Assembly: GCA_902554745.1 (NCBI GenBank)
Contig: CACDQA010000002.1
Coordinates: forward strand, 1 to 64,000
DNA from: an uncultured Pelagibacteraceae bacterium
GTDB taxonomy: Bacteria; Pseudomonadota; Alphaproteobacteria; Pelagibacterales; Pelagibacteraceae
DNA: 64,000 nucleotides
Direction: 5' to 3'
The notes under the pieces were generated by a model. It saw only the letters and a program-made list of their open reading frames with translations. It was not told where the DNA came from and searched no databases. The translations under genes were made by a program, and so were the position numbers. Shown here piece after piece: positions 35,475 to 45,799 of the stretch (positions are counted from its first letter, which is position 1; each line of letters begins with the position of its first letter).

Positions 35475-36752
35475 TTATGTTCTAATCGTTGGCAAACAAT
35501 AGAAATCAGCCGTATCAATTTTAGAAGAATACTGTCTTCGCATATTCCACTTCTTATGAACCCCAGCACTTGCAACACTCAAGGTAGATCTTCCGTATCG
35601 ATGATTAGTGTTATCAATTGATCGCATCAAGCTATTAATTTTTTCATCTTTTTCAGATGTAAATAAATTTGTTTTATCACTAGCATTCGACAATCCTGTT
35701 AGCATGACACCTGCTTTTTGATAACGGTAACCATTTTTAAATATACTCTCAAGTATTGAAACTGCTGTCTTAACTGTTTCAATACTATTATTTGTTGCAA
35801 TTGGAAAATCAACTGTCTTTGCATTTGAGTAATAACCAAAGTTTCTTTGGAAAGGACTGGTTCTAACAAATACTGTAATTGCTTTTGCAACTAACGACTC
35901 TGATCTAATTTTTTCAGAGGCATTTAAACAATAGTTGGCAACTGCTTCTTTTAATTCTTGAAACGTTTCAATTCTTTTTCCAAATGATCTTGAAACAACA
36001 CAGCTCTTTCTTTTAGTTGTAGTAGTTTCTAATCCAATACAAGAAATTCCTCTAAGTTCCATTGCAGTTCTAGAACTTAAAACATTTGATGATTTTTTGA
36101 TCCAGGTATTAGATTTATTCTTCAGTTGTTTGGCATTGTAAATTCCATGCTTTTGATAAAACTTGGTTAATTGTCTTCCAACTCCCCAGACATCATTAAT
36201 TTCAACTTTTTCTAAAATAGGATCTAAGCTTTCTATTCCAATTAAACTTGTCACTCCAGATTGTTTTTTCTTTGCAATGTGATTTGCAACTTTACTTAAA
36301 GTTTTTGTGTTTGCTATTCCAATACTGGTTGGAATACCAGTCCATTGTAAAACTGTTTCTCTGATTTCTTTTCCAACTTTTTCTACTTCACTATCAGGAA
36401 AGTTTGATAAATCTAAAAAAGCTTCATCAATTGAATAAACTTCTATTTCTGAATTAAATCTTTTAAGAGTTCGCATCACTCTTCTTGATAAATCTCCATA
36501 TAAAGAATAATTAGATGAAAAAACTTCGACTTTATTTTTAAGAATAATATCTTTTGCTTTAAAGTAGGGTTCACCCATTTTAATTCCTAAAGCTTTTGCT
36601 TCATTTGATCTTGAAATGATACAACCATCATTATTAGATAAAACAACAACAGGCTTTCTTCTTATTTTTGGATTAAATAATCGCTCACACGAAACATAAA
36701 AAGAATTACAATCAATTAATGCTATTTTTTTAGTATGTTGAATGGATGACAT
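35475..36752 (-). CDS. umuC: DNA polymerase V catalytic subunit UmuC
   Basis: Y-family translesion polymerase. Motifs are [15 protein letters not shown] (first catalytic Asp), [18 protein letters not shown], and the catalytic DE pair in [12 protein letters not shown] helix-hairpin-helix segment ([18 protein letters not shown]) and little-finger domain follow. ATG 36752 is chosen over the upstream TTG, giving 425 residues, close to E. coli UmuC (422). It overlaps umuD by 23 bases. It copies over damaged bases once UmuD is cleaved. Confidence 0.95.
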   Translation of the reverse strand: MSSIQHTKKIALIDCNSFYVSCERLFNPKIRRKPVVVLSNNDGCIISRSNEAKALGIKMGEPYFKAKDIILKNKVEVFSSNYSLYGDLSRRVMRTLKRFNSEIEVYSIDEAFLDLSNFPDSEVEKVGKEIRETVLQWTGIPTSIGIANTKTLSKVANHIAKKKQSGVTSLIGIESLDPILEKVEINDVWGVGRQLTKFYQKHGIYNAKQLKNKSNTWIKKSSNVLSSRTAMELRGISCIGLETTTTKRKSCVVSRSFGKRIETFQELKEAVANYCLNASEKIRSESLVAKAITVFVRTSPFQRNFGYYSNAKTVDFPIATNNSIETVKTAVSILESIFKNGYRYQKAGVMLTGLSNASDKTNLFTSEKDEKINSLMRSIDNTNHRYGRSTLSVASAGVHKKWNMRRQYSSKIDTADFYCLPTIRT

Positions 36753-37125
36753 AAGTAACAACCCCCCAAATAAAAATATCTTGTTCTTCGTTAATTAAAA
36801 TTCTGTCAGAAAACTCTTTAGATCCAGAAGTTAAAAATTTTTTATCTCTTTCTTGAACTAAAGTTTTAACCACAAGTTCGTCATGAACATTGGCAATAAC
36901 TGTTGAAAAGTTTTTTGGTTTTAAACTTTTATCAACCACCAATAAATCACCATCATTAATTCCAACATCAACCATGGATTTACCTTGAACTCTGATGATG
37001 AAAGTTGCTGGAACATTTCTTATTAAATGCATGTTCAGATCAATATCTTCTTCAATATAATCAGTAGCAGGGGAAGGAAAACCAGCACCTGCTTTATGTA
37101 GATAATAAGGGATTGTTAGTTTCAT
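36730..37125 (-). CDS. umuD: DNA polymerase V subunit UmuD (self-cleaving S24 peptidase)
   Basis: LexA-like protein that cleaves itself when RecA filaments form, releasing UmuD' for polymerase V. The catalytic serine lies in [10 protein letters not shown] and the lysine in ELVVKTLV, and the cleavage pair is Ala-Gly in [11 protein letters not shown] place the start at ATG 37125 (131 residues). A promoter and a LexA box directly in front of it would lie inside the coding region if the upstream ATG at 37155 were used. The longer form (141 residues) would give the E. coli numbering S60/K97, so it cannot be fully excluded. Confidence 0.9.
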   Translation of the reverse strand: MKLTIPYYLHKAGAGFPSPATDYIEEDIDLNMHLIRNVPATFIIRVQGKSMVDVGINDGDLLVVDKSLKPKNFSTVIANVHDELVVKTLVQERDKKFLTSGSKEFSDRILINEEQDIFIWGVVTYVIHSTY

Positions 37126-37140
37126 GTTCTTGTTTTGTTC
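37126..37140 (-). promoter_or_regulatory. LexA (SOS) box of umuDC
   Basis: On the minus strand the site reads GAAC-AAAACAA-GAAC, i.e. GTTC-N7-GTTC on the plus strand. This is the direct-repeat consensus of alphaproteobacterial LexA boxes, matched without mismatch. It ends one base before the umuD ATG at 37125 and lies three bases downstream of the -10 element, an ideal blocking position. Confidence 0.82.
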
Positions 37141-37143
37141 TAC

Positions 37144-37172
37144 TTTATAGACCATTTATACAATACACTCAA
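37144..37172 (-). promoter_or_regulatory. Sigma-70 type promoter of umuDC
   Basis: On the minus strand: -35 TTGAGT (37167-37172), a 17-base spacer, and -10 TATAAA (37144-37149). Transcription would begin within the SOS box, about 12 bases before ATG 37125. The arrangement fits a LexA-repressed promoter. Confidence 0.72.
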
Positions 37173-37182
37173 GAGGTTGTAT
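37158..37182. repeat. Inverted repeat ATACAA-N13-TTGTAT upstream of umuD
   Basis: A perfect six-base inverted repeat with 13 bases between arms, overlapping the -35 region of umuDC. It could be a second regulator site, or chance in A/T-rich DNA. Confidence 0.25.
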
Positions 37183-37299
37183 TTTGAGTCTGTAACTGAA
37201 TCAAAAGTGAATCAAAACGTGAACATCGAAAACAACATTTGGTGGCATGTGGATAACTTTTACAATAAGTAGTCTTAAAGTGATTTAAAAAGGAAAATT

Positions 37300-37494
37300 A
37301 TGATTTGTATTAAAGCCGAAATTCCAGAAGAGTTAAACGAAATAGATGATGAATTAAAAGCAGTTTACCATAGCAAAGACACTGTTTGTTTCTTCATATT
37401 AAAAACAAGAGAATTAAGAAATAAGTTTATAGAAGAAACCAAGGGAATGAACAAAAGTGAAAGAGAAAAAGTTTATGAGGTATATAATAAATAA
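37300..37494 (+). CDS. Small conserved-looking protein, 64 residues
   Basis: A charged, probably helical 64-residue protein (EELNEIDDELKAVYHSKDTVCFF..., ending REKVYEVYNK) with no signal peptide or membrane segment. A good ribosome site (AAAGGA) precedes the ATG. I do not recognise a family. It lies between the divergent umuDC promoter and a VOC-family gene 13 bases downstream, so it may be the first gene of a small operon of stand-alone enzymes. Confidence 0.55.
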   Translation: MICIKAEIPEELNEIDDELKAVYHSKDTVCFFILKTRELRNKFIEETKGMNKSEREKVYEVYNK

Positions 37495-37507
37495 GTAAAA
37501 ACAAATT

Positions 37508-37891
37508 ATGAATATTTTAGACTTTGTAATGGTTGGTTCTGATGATCATGAAAAATCAGGTGATTTTTATGATGCTGTCTTTGAACCTTTAAAATTAAAA
37601 AGAATTTTGAAAACACAAAAATATCTAGGTTACGCCCATTCAAGTGATCCAGAGAAAGTCCAATTTTATGTAACACATCCTGTAAATGGAAAAGACGCAA
37701 CGTTTGGTAATGGAACCCAAATCACTTTATTAGCAGACAATAAAGAAGCAGTAGAAAAATTTTATGAGATTGCGATTTCAAAAGGGGCAACTGATGAGGG
37801 AGCACCTGGAGTTAGAAAAGATGGAAATTATTATGGATATATTCGTGATTTAGATGGAAATAAGATTGCAGCTAAAAGTATTTTAAAATAA
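37508..37891 (+). CDS. VOC-fold glyoxalase/dioxygenase-like protein
   Basis: A 127-residue vicinal-oxygen-chelate protein made of two beta-alpha-beta-beta-beta units: ILDFVMVGSDDHEKSGDFYDAV at the start and YYGYIRDLDGNKIAAKS at the end. Metal ligands of glyoxalase I are not clearly all conserved, so the reaction is unknown. It sits in a run of small same-strand genes; a GFA-family gene follows 12 bases downstream. Confidence 0.75.
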   Translation: MNILDFVMVGSDDHEKSGDFYDAVFEPLKLKRILKTQKYLGYAHSSDPEKVQFYVTHPVNGKDATFGNGTQITLLADNKEAVEKFYEIAISKGATDEGAPGVRKDGNYYGYIRDLDGNKIAAKSILK

Positions 37892-37903
37892 AAAAGGATA
37901 TAT

Positions 37904-38269
37904 ATGAAATTAAATTGTCATTGTGGAGCCGTTGAAGCGGAAATTAATGCTACAGTTAATGAATTAGCAAAAATTGTAAGATGCAATTGTTCAATATGTA
38001 AAAGAAAAAACGCAACAATGGGAATGGTTAAAAACGAAGATTTTAAAGTTACTAAAGGACAAGATAAATTAAAACTTTATCAGTACCATACTAAAGTTGC
38101 TAACCATTACTTTTGTACTGAATGTGGAATTTACACTCATCACAATCCAAGAAGTGCACCTGCTATGACTGGTTTTAATATGGGATGTGTAGATGAAGTT
38201 AAAGTAGAAGATTTAAAAGAAGTAGCTAACTTTGATGGTTTAAACCATCCGATGGATCAAGAAAAATAA
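37904..38269 (+). CDS. GFA/CENP-V family zinc protein
   Basis: A 121-residue protein of the glutathione-dependent formaldehyde-activating (GFA) family. Zinc-binding cysteines lie in NCHCGAVEAE, RCNCSICKRK and YFCTECGIYTHH, in the family's order. Few members have a proven enzymatic role; glutathione-formaldehyde condensation is disputed even for the namesake. It ends seven bases before the glycerate kinase gene. Confidence 0.82.
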   Translation: MKLNCHCGAVEAEINATVNELAKIVRCNCSICKRKNATMGMVKNEDFKVTKGQDKLKLYQYHTKVANHYFCTECGIYTHHNPRSAPAMTGFNMGCVDEVKVEDLKEVANFDGLNHPMDQEK

Positions 38270-38276
38270 AAGTTCA

Positions 38277-39206
38277 ATGAAATTATCTGAAGAGTGTTTT
38301 AAGAAAGTTAAAAAAGATTGTTTTAAGTTTATTAAATTACAAGAAACATCAACTGAAAAGTTTGGAAATAAGGAGGGAATGATTAAGAATTTTTTAATCC
38401 CAATATGTTTTTGGATTGCAAAAAAAGCAAATAACAAAAAACCTTATTTTGTTGGATTAGCTGGAGGTCAAGGAACTGGCAAGACAACTATAAGTTCAAT
38501 AATAAAGATTATATTAGAAAAGTATTTTAAATTGAAAGTATTTAAGATCTCTATTGATGATTTTTATAAAACTAGGGGAGAAAGAATAGCTTTATCAAAA
38601 AAAGTACATCCAATGTTACTTACTAGGGGAGTTCCTGGAACTCATGATATCAATATGATGCTGGATTTCTTTAAAAAATCTAAAGCAAAAAAATTTAAAA
38701 ATATGAAATTACCGAATTTTAATAAGGCAATTGATGACAGATTTCCTAAAAACAAATGGAACACAATTAACAAAAGACCAGATGTAATTATTTTTGAAGG
38801 ATGGTGTGTTGGAGCAAAAGCAGAAACTAACAAGACATTAAAAAAATCTATAAACTCTATGGAAAAGGCAAATGATCATAAACTGGTTTGGAGAAAATAT
38901 GTTAATCAGCAATTAAAGACTAAATATAAAAAGCTATATTCTCAGTTAAATTGTATGATTTACTTAAAGGCAAAAAACTTTAGTTTATTACAGAAGTGGA
39001 GATTAAAGCAGGAACATAAACTTTGGTTAAAAACAAAGAAAAAAAGTGGTCACAAGATAATGAGTAAAGGAGATGTCATTAATTTTATGCAAACTTATCA
39101 AAGAATTACCCAAAATATGTTCAAAAATATGCCCAAATACGCCTCTATAATTTTAAATTTAAACAGTAACCATCAAATTAAAACTGCTGTATATAAATCG
39201 AAATGA
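38277..39206 (+). CDS. D-glycerate 3-kinase (GLYK-type P-loop kinase)
   Basis: A 309-residue P-loop kinase with Walker A GGQGTGKT (63-70), KISIDDFYKTRGERI, and the hallmark LLTRGVPGTHDINMM, as in plant and cyanobacterial glycerate 3-kinases. It would phosphorylate D-glycerate to 3-phosphoglycerate, feeding glycolate or serine-derived carbon into central metabolism. It is unrelated to the GarK/GlxK families. Its stop overlaps the tolC start as ATGA, although the two functions seem unrelated. Confidence 0.82.
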   Translation: MKLSEECFKKVKKDCFKFIKLQETSTEKFGNKEGMIKNFLIPICFWIAKKANNKKPYFVGLAGGQGTGKTTISSIIKIILEKYFKLKVFKISIDDFYKTRGERIALSKKVHPMLLTRGVPGTHDINMMLDFFKKSKAKKFKNMKLPNFNKAIDDRFPKNKWNTINKRPDVIIFEGWCVGAKAETNKTLKKSINSMEKANDHKLVWRKYVNQQLKTKYKKLYSQLNCMIYLKAKNFSLLQKWRLKQEHKLWLKTKKKSGHKIMSKGDVINFMQTYQRITQNMFKNMPKYASIILNLNSNHQIKTAVYKSK

Positions 39207-40495
39207 AAAAAATATTTATCATAGTTATCGCATCGATATTCTATTTTACTAACGCTTTCGCAGTTACGCTTCTTGATGCATTAAATCAAACTTACAAAAA
39301 CAATATTCAATTAAATGCTGAAAGAGAAAATATTAAAGTTTCTGAAGAAGATGTGAATATTGCAAAAGCGGATTACAAACCTTCTTTAACTTTAAAAGGA
39401 TCAAAAAGTATTGAGGAAACAAATAAACTTACAAATCAAAGTGGAGGTGATGCAAGCGTTACTGATGTAGATCCATTAACTACTTCAATCAAATTAGAAC
39501 AAACATTGTTAGATTTTGGTAGAGATCTTACACTTCAAAAAAATATTACTGCTTTAGATTTAGCAAAAGCTCAATTAGTTAAAAAAGAACAGGATATTTT
39601 ACATAAAGCAATTGACGCATTCACAAACTTAATTCTTGCTAGAGAAACGCTAGATATTAACGCTAAAAATTTAAATCTTTTAATCAGACAAGTTGAAAAT
39701 GATAAAATTAGAAGAGACAGAGGTCAAATTACAAATACTGATTTGGCACAATCTGAGTCATCGCTTGCAGGTGCTCAAGCACAATTTGCTAAAGCAAAAA
39801 GTGACTTATTAATCAGTAAACTAAATTATGAAAATATAATTGGTAAAATTAGTGATTCAAATCAATTACAAAAAAATTCAAATGCGATAGTTAGTATTCC
39901 AAGTACTTTAAACGAGGCAATTAATCTTTCAAAACAAAATAACCCTGATATTCAAATAGCAAAATTTGATTTAGCTAAAGCGGAGAAAGAACTAGCAATT
40001 TCAGAGTCAGATTTGAATCCAACTGCTTCTTTATCTTTAGAAAGATCTTATACAGAAGACCTTAGTTCAACTTACGATGAGAGAGAAAAAGATATTTTAA
40101 AAGCAGAAATTAGTTGGCCTTTTTATTCAGGTGGAAAAAAGAGATCAACTATTAATAAAAATTCAAATTTAACTACAAGAAAAAGATTATTGTTGGATGA
40201 TGCTGTAAGAACAAATGAAACAAATGTTGCAAGTGCTTGGTCTAGTCTAGAGTCTTCTGAAAGCTTTTTAAATTCTGTTAGGGTTCAAGTAAATGCAGCT
40301 GAAATAGCTAATGAAGGAATAGCAGCAGAATACGAAAGAGGATCTAGAACTACTTTAGATGTTATCCAATCAAATTCTTTATTACTTTCTGCTCAAATTT
40401 CTTTAGCAAATTCTGAGAAAAACTATCTAATGGCCCAATATAATCTGCTTAAAGCAGTAGGTTTGTTAAACAGCCAATATCTAAAACTTAAGTAA
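39203..40495 (+). CDS. tolC: TolC-family outer membrane efflux protein
   Basis: A 430-residue outer-membrane channel subunit with a Sec signal peptide (FIIVIASIFYFTNAFA) and two repeated halves of coiled-coil plus beta strands, typical of TolC/OEP. Signature stretches include LDALNQTYKNNIQLNAERENI near the start, LEQTLLDFGRDLTLQKN, and in the second half ISWPFYSGGKKRSTI. It serves as the outer conduit for type I secretion or multidrug pumps; no such partner lies next to it. It is translationally coupled to the upstream kinase by an ATGA overlap. Confidence 0.92.
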   Translation: MKKIFIIVIASIFYFTNAFAVTLLDALNQTYKNNIQLNAERENIKVSEEDVNIAKADYKPSLTLKGSKSIEETNKLTNQSGGDASVTDVDPLTTSIKLEQTLLDFGRDLTLQKNITALDLAKAQLVKKEQDILHKAIDAFTNLILARETLDINAKNLNLLIRQVENDKIRRDRGQITNTDLAQSESSLAGAQAQFAKAKSDLLISKLNYENIIGKISDSNQLQKNSNAIVSIPSTLNEAINLSKQNNPDIQIAKFDLAKAEKELAISESDLNPTASLSLERSYTEDLSSTYDEREKDILKAEISWPFYSGGKKRSTINKNSNLTTRKRLLLDDAVRTNETNVASAWSSLESSESFLNSVRVQVNAAEIANEGIAAEYERGSRTTLDVIQSNSLLLSAQISLANSEKNYLMAQYNLLKAVGLLNSQYLKLK

Positions 40496-40538
40496 TTATT
40501 TGATTTTTAAGGCCAAAAAATAAATATATTGCTAATGA

Positions 40539-40553
40539 GAACAAAATGTGTAC
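40539..40553 (+). promoter_or_regulatory. Near-consensus LexA box upstream of recA
   Basis: GAAC-AAAATGT-GTAC differs by one base from the GAAC-N7-GAAC pattern seen perfectly at umuDC. It lies 50-64 bases before the recA ATG, upstream of a -10-like TATGAT (40562-40567). SOS control of recA is typical, so the match is plausible but not proven. Confidence 0.45.
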
Positions 40554-40602
40554 ATTTATTTTATGATTCGAGTGTTAAAAAATTTAAAAAAAGAGGCAAA
40601 AA

Positions 40603-41757
40603 ATGACGAAAAATAACCTAAAAGTAGTTAAATCTACTAAAGATCAAGAAATGGACGTTAAAGAAAAGAACAAAGCGCTAGACGCTGCGATAGCTCAAAT
40701 TACAGATAATTTTGGAAAAGGCTCTGTAATGAAGCTAGGTGAAAAGAGAGCGATGGATATCGAATCTGTTTCAACAGGTTCTTTAAGTCTTGATTTAGCT
40801 TTAGGTATCGGTGGATTACCAAAAGGAAGAATTATTGAAGTTTACGGACCAGAATCATCTGGAAAAACAACATTAGCATTACAAGTTGTTGCTGAAGCTC
40901 AAAAATCTGGTGGAATTTGTGCATTTGTTGATGCAGAGCATGCATTAGATCCAGTTTATGCAAAAAAATTAGGTGTAAATACTGAGGAGCTTTTAATTTC
41001 ACAGCCAGACACTGGTGAACAAGCATTAGAAATCGCTGATACACTAGTAAAATCAGGCTCTATTTCAGTAATTGTCATCGACTCTGTTGCAGCTTTAACA
41101 CCAAAAGCTGAAATTGATGGTGAGATGGGAGATCATCACGTTGGTCTTCAATCAAGATTAATGAGCCAGGCATTAAGAAAATTAACAAGTTCAATATCAA
41201 ATACAAACACAATGATGATTTTCATTAACCAAATCAGAATGAAAATTGGAGTTATGTTTGGAAGTCCTGAGACAACATCAGGTGGTAATGCACTTAAGTT
41301 TTACTCATCTGTAAGAATGGATATTAGAAGAATTGGTGCGATCAAAGATAAGGATGAAATTATTGGTAACTCTACAAGAGTGAAGGTAGTTAAGAATAAA
41401 GTAGCACCACCATTTAAAGTTGTTGAGTTTGACTTGATGTATGGAAGAGGAATTAGCAAGATGGGTGAACTAGTCGATCTTGGTTCTAAAGCAGATATAA
41501 TTGAAAAATCAGGTGCATGGTATGCTTATAAAGGTGAGAAGATTGGTCAAGGTAGAGAGAATGCTAAGACTTATCTAGCTCAAAATCCTAAAGTTGCTGC
41601 AGAAATTGAAATGGCAATTAGAGAAAAAGCAGGTGTGATTTCTAAGAAAATAGAAGGGAATCCAATCGATCCTGAAAAATTAGAGAAAGAAAAGAAAGTA
41701 GCTGAAAAAGAAGAAGCTGAAAAAGCAGAAGCTACTCCTCCATCTAAAAAGAATTAA
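40603..41757 (+). CDS. recA: Recombinase RecA
   Basis: ATP-dependent strand-exchange protein and SOS co-protease. Walker A is GPESSGKT (82-89), Walker [21 protein letters not shown] (partly quoted), and the DNA-binding loop region includes [20 protein letters not shown]. The 384 residues include an extended N-terminus (about 20 charged residues) and a long Lys/Glu-rich tail. A GAGG ribosome site precedes the ATG and a strong terminator follows, so the gene is monocistronic. RecA filaments would trigger UmuD cleavage. Confidence 0.98.
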   Translation: MTKNNLKVVKSTKDQEMDVKEKNKALDAAIAQITDNFGKGSVMKLGEKRAMDIESVSTGSLSLDLALGIGGLPKGRIIEVYGPESSGKTTLALQVVAEAQKSGGICAFVDAEHALDPVYAKKLGVNTEELLISQPDTGEQALEIADTLVKSGSISVIVIDSVAALTPKAEIDGEMGDHHVGLQSRLMSQALRKLTSSISNTNTMMIFINQIRMKIGVMFGSPETTSGGNALKFYSSVRMDIRRIGAIKDKDEIIGNSTRVKVVKNKVAPPFKVVEFDLMYGRGISKMGELVDLGSKADIIEKSGAWYAYKGEKIGQGRENAKTYLAQNPKVAAEIEMAIREKAGVISKKIEGNPIDPEKLEKEKKVAEKEEAEKAEATPPSKKN

Positions 41758-41776
41758 TAGGTCATCTTTATTAATA

Positions 41777-41804
41777 AAAGGCGCTTAATTTAAGCGCCTT
41801 TTTT
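41777..41804 (+). terminator. Rho-independent terminator of recA
   Basis: AAAGGCGCTT and AAGCGCCTTT form a ten-base-pair stem with loop AATTT, followed by T residues. It starts 19 bases after the recA stop. Confidence 0.92.
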
Positions 41805-41850
41805 CCCTTCAGTATCTAGACATAGAATAAAAAAGCTGTATTTTAAAAAT

Positions 41851-44517
41851 ATGGCAGACAAAACACTCAATGAAATAAGAAATACTTTTTTGAAGTATTT
41901 TGAAAAGAACGATCATAAAATTGTGGAATCTAGTAATTTAGTTCCTAATAATGATCCTACATTGATGTTTGCCAACTCTGGAATGGTTCAGTTTAAGAAT
42001 GTATTTACTGGATTAGAAAAAAGAGATTATGTGAGAGCTACAACATCACAAAAATGTGTAAGGGCAGGTGGTAAACATAACGATTTAGAGAATGTTGGTT
42101 ATACACCAAGACATCATACATTTTTTGAAATGTTGGGAAATTTTTCTTTTGGTGATTACTTTAAAGAACAAGCAATTCACTATGCTTGGAACTTAATAAC
42201 TAAAGATTTTGGAATAGATAAAAATAGACTTTATGTAACTGTGTTTCATGAAGACGATGAGGCCTTTAATTTTTGGAAGAAAATAGCGGGTTTTAGCGAT
42301 GATAGGATTATAAGGATAGCAACTTCTGATAATTTTTGGTCAATGGGTGAGACAGGTCCATGTGGTCCATGTTCAGAAATATTCTTTGATCATGGTGGTC
42401 ATTTACAAGGAGGCTTACCTGGAACTAAAGATGAGGATGGAGATAGATTTATAGAAATTTGGAACTTGGTCTTTATGCAGTTTGAACAAGTTACTAAAGA
42501 TAAAAGAATTAATCTTCCAAAACCATCAGTTGATACTGGAATGGGATTAGAGAGAATTGCAGCTTTATTGCAAGGTTCACATGATAACTATGAAACAGAT
42601 CATTTTAAAAAAATAATTGGATCTGCATCTGAAATTACAAAAGTTAAATCAGATAAATCTAATCTAGCTAGTTTTAGAGTAATAGCTGATCACTTAAGAG
42701 CCAGTTCATTTTTAATTGCTGAGGGAGTTTTACCTTCAAATGAAGGAAGAGGATATGTTCTTAGAAGAATTATGAGAAGAGGGATGAGACACTCCCATTT
42801 ACTAGGATCTAAAGAACCAGTTTTTTATAATCTGTTTGACACTCTTAAAAATGAAATGTCTGGAAACTATCCTGAGCTAGTTAGAGCCGAGTCTTTAATC
42901 AAAGAAACTTTAAAAATGGAAGAAGAAAAATTTTTAGTTCTTTTAGATCGAGGAATAAAAATTTTAAATGATGAAATATCTAAAATAGATAAAGTTTTGC
43001 CAGGTGAGGTAGCTTTTAAATTGTATGACACTTATGGTTTTCCGTTAGATCTTACCGAAGATATTTTAAGAAACAAATCAATGTCAATTGATACTGAAAA
43101 GTTTCAATCTTTGATGAAGGAAAGTAGAGAACTTGCTAAGAAAAATTGGAAAGGTTCTGGAGATGCAGCGGTTGAAGATATCTGGTTTGGAATAAAAGAT
43201 AAAATTGAGCCAACTGAATTTTTAGGATACGAAACTAATCAAGCTGAAGGTGTCGTGTTGTCTCTTTTAAAAGACAACAAAGAAGTAGAACAGTTAAAAG
43301 AAAATGATGAGGGAATGATTATAGTAAATCAAACTCCTTTCTATGGTGAGTCTGGAGGTCAAGTCGGTGATACTGGTGAAATAGTATCAAATGATTTTAA
43401 ATTTGAAGTAACCGATGTCCAAAAAAAACTAGGAGATTTATTTGTTCATTATGGAAAGGTTAAGAGTGGATCTATAAAACTACAGGCAAGTGTAGAGTTA
43501 AAAATTGATGTGGAAAGAAGAGATAATACCCGCGCTTATCACTCAGCAACCCATCTGCTACATGAATCTTTACGAAGAGTTCTAGGTACCCATGTAACTC
43601 AAAAGGGATCTTTGGTAGAGCCAAGTAGATTAAGATTTGATTTCAGTCACATGAAACCTATTTTGAATGAGGAAATTGATAAAATAGAAGAGTTTGTAAA
43701 CACAATGGTTTCAAAAAAATCTGATGTAAAAACTAGACTAATGACACCTGATGAGGCAGTTGAAAATGGTGCTTTAGCATTATTTGGTGAAAAATACGGT
43801 GATGAAGTAAGGGTTCTTTCAATGGGAGACGAGGATGGAAAGTATTTTTCAACAGAGTTATGTGGTGGAACACACGTCAAAAACACTGGAGATATAGGTA
43901 AATTTAAGATTGTCAGTCAGTCTTCAATTGCTGCAGGGGTTAGAAGAATTGAGGCTTTAAGAGATAAACAATTAGAGGAGTATTTAAAAAATAAAGAAAA
44001 GTTATCAAACCTGTCTGCAGAAAAAGATGAAGAAACAATTAAAGAATTGAGTCAGCAAATTATTAAATTGGGAGGAAAACCAAGTTTAGAAGAAACTGAC
44101 CAGAAAACTTTAATAAAAAATTTAACTAAGCAATTAGAGACTATCTCAGTAAATGCAATTTTAGAGGACAAATCAAAAAATATTATTAAAGACGAAGAAA
44201 TAAATGGAGTTAAGTTAAGACTCCAAAAAATAGATGGATTACCTCCAAAAGAATTAAGAAAACTTGTAGATAAAGGTAAAAAAGATTTAGGCGAAGGTAT
44301 TGTGGTTGTGTTTGCAAATAAAGATGACAAGGTTGGATTAGCTGTTGGGGTAACTGATAATTTAACCAACAAGTTTGATGCAGTTCAGTTTGTTAAAGTT
44401 GGATCTGAAATAATTGGTGGAAAAGGTGGTGGAGGCAGAAAAGATTTTGCTCAAGCTGGTGGTCAAGATCAATCAAAAATTGAAGAAGCTTTTAAAAAGC
44501 TTAAGAGTTTAGTTTAA
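41851..44517 (+). CDS. alaS: Alanyl-tRNA synthetase
   Basis: Class II synthetase that charges tRNA-Ala. The 888-residue protein has the catalytic core ([37 protein letters not shown]), the editing domain with zinc ligands in [11 protein letters not shown] and [10 protein letters not shown], and the C-terminal C-Ala domain ending [13 protein letters not shown]. It is complete and typical. It overlaps the end of convergent icd by nine bases. No T-box or other leader is visible between the recA terminator and the start. Confidence 0.98.
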   Translation: MADKTLNEIRNTFLKYFEKNDHKIVESSNLVPNNDPTLMFANSGMVQFKNVFTGLEKRDYVRATTSQKCVRAGGKHNDLENVGYTPRHHTFFEMLGNFSFGDYFKEQAIHYAWNLITKDFGIDKNRLYVTVFHEDDEAFNFWKKIAGFSDDRIIRIATSDNFWSMGETGPCGPCSEIFFDHGGHLQGGLPGTKDEDGDRFIEIWNLVFMQFEQVTKDKRINLPKPSVDTGMGLERIAALLQGSHDNYETDHFKKIIGSASEITKVKSDKSNLASFRVIADHLRASSFLIAEGVLPSNEGRGYVLRRIMRRGMRHSHLLGSKEPVFYNLFDTLKNEMSGNYPELVRAESLIKETLKMEEEKFLVLLDRGIKILNDEISKIDKVLPGEVAFKLYDTYGFPLDLTEDILRNKSMSIDTEKFQSLMKESRELAKKNWKGSGDAAVEDIWFGIKDKIEPTEFLGYETNQAEGVVLSLLKDNKEVEQLKENDEGMIIVNQTPFYGESGGQVGDTGEIVSNDFKFEVTDVQKKLGDLFVHYGKVKSGSIKLQASVELKIDVERRDNTRAYHSATHLLHESLRRVLGTHVTQKGSLVEPSRLRFDFSHMKPILNEEIDKIEEFVNTMVSKKSDVKTRLMTPDEAVENGALALFGEKYGDEVRVLSMGDEDGKYFSTELCGGTHVKNTGDIGKFKIVSQSSIAAGVRRIEALRDKQLEEYLKNKEKLSNLSAEKDEETIKELSQQIIKLGGKPSLEETDQKTLIKNLTKQLETISVNAILEDKSKNIIKDEEINGVKLRLQKIDGLPPKELRKLVDKGKKDLGEGIVVVFANKDDKVGLAVGVTDNLTNKFDAVQFVKVGSEIIGGKGGGGRKDFAQAGGQDQSKIEEAFKKLKSLV

Positions 44518-45723
44518 TTTCTTTTTTAAATTACCATCAATTTCATCTAAAAATTGATTTGTAGTTAAGAATTTACTATTTGGACCAACAAGAATTGCCA
44601 AATCTTTTGTCATTGATCCACTTTCTACACACTCGATGCAAACTTTTTCTAAAGTTTGTGCAAATTTGATTAGTTCTTCATTACCATCTAATTTACCTCT
44701 GTGAGCTAATCCTCTAGTCCAAGCAAAAATTGATGCGATTGGGTTTGTTGAAGTTTCTTTTCCTTGTTGATGCATTCTATAATGTCTAGTTACTGTTCCG
44801 TGAGCAGCCTCTGCTTCCATTACTTTTCCATCTGGAGTTAATAATGTACTTGTCATTAATCCTAAAGATCCATAACCTTGTGCCATAGTATCTGATTGCA
44901 CATCTCCATCATAATTTTTGCAAGCCCAAATATATTTTCCACTCCATTTCATTGCACATGCAACCATGTCATCAATTAATCTATGTTCGTAAGTTAAATT
45001 ATTTTTTTCAAATTCGCTTTTATATTCTTTGTCGAAAATTTCTTGGAAAATATCTTTAAATCTTCCATCATATTGTTTTAGAATTGTATTTTTAGTAGAC
45101 ATATAAACAGGCCATTTTTTAATTAACCCATAACTGAAACAAGATCTTGCAAAGTCTTCAATAGACTTGTCTAAATTGTACATTGATAAAGCCACACCGG
45201 GACCTGTAAAATTAAATACTTCATATTTAATTTCATCTTTTCCATCCTCAGAAGTCCATTTCACTTCCATTTTTCCTTTTCCAGGAACTTTAAAATCTGT
45301 TGCTCTATATTGATCTCCAAATGCATGTCTCCCAATAATCACTGGATCTGTCCAAGAAGGAACAAGTTTTGGAATATTTTTACAAATAATCGGTTCTCTA
45401 AATACTGTTCCTCCAATTATATTTCTTATCGTTCCGTTTGGAGATCTCCACATTTTTTTTAAATCAAATTCTTCTACTCTTGCTTCATCAGGCGTAATCG
45501 TTGCACACTTAATTCCAACACCAATTTTTTTGATTGCATTCGCAGAGTCTATTGTGATTTGATCATCAGTATTATCTCTGCTTTTCATGCTTAAATCGTA
45601 ATATTCAATACCAAGATCTAAATATGGGAGGATTAGTTTGTTTTTAATAAACTCCCATATAATACGAGTCATTTCATCGCCATCCAGCTCTACAACTGGG
45701 TTTTTTACCTTGATTTTGCTCAT
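44509..45723 (-). CDS. icd: Isocitrate dehydrogenase, NADP-dependent (eukaryote-like type)
   Basis: TCA-cycle enzyme that converts isocitrate to 2-oxoglutarate. The 404-residue protein resembles the IDH1/IDH2-like subfamily common in alphaproteobacteria, not E. coli Icd: [15 protein letters not shown] at the start, the substrate loop [19 protein letters not shown], and [17 protein letters not shown] with metal and NADP residues near [12 protein letters not shown]. It is a single gene, divergent from psd with 76 bases between them. Confidence 0.96.
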   Translation of the reverse strand: MSKIKVKNPVVELDGDEMTRIIWEFIKNKLILPYLDLGIEYYDLSMKSRDNTDDQITIDSANAIKKIGVGIKCATITPDEARVEEFDLKKMWRSPNGTIRNIIGGTVFREPIICKNIPKLVPSWTDPVIIGRHAFGDQYRATDFKVPGKGKMEVKWTSEDGKDEIKYEVFNFTGPGVALSMYNLDKSIEDFARSCFSYGLIKKWPVYMSTKNTILKQYDGRFKDIFQEIFDKEYKSEFEKNNLTYEHRLIDDMVACAMKWSGKYIWACKNYDGDVQSDTMAQGYGSLGLMTSTLLTPDGKVMEAEAAHGTVTRHYRMHQQGKETSTNPIASIFAWTRGLAHRGKLDGNEELIKFAQTLEKVCIECVESGSMTKDLAILVGPNSKFLTTNQFLDEIDGNLKKKLN

Positions 45724-45799
45724 TAAATAAAAATTATCTTATTAATTGAATTTGATCGTTTTATATACATATTAATCGAAAATTAGCAAATAGAAGAAT

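Noticed and set aside
37219-37236. GAAC-like sequence (GTGAACATCGAAAACAAC) upstream of umuD as a second LexA box
   Set aside because: The half-sites do not repeat with a seven-base spacer, whereas the nearby 37126-37140 site is perfect.
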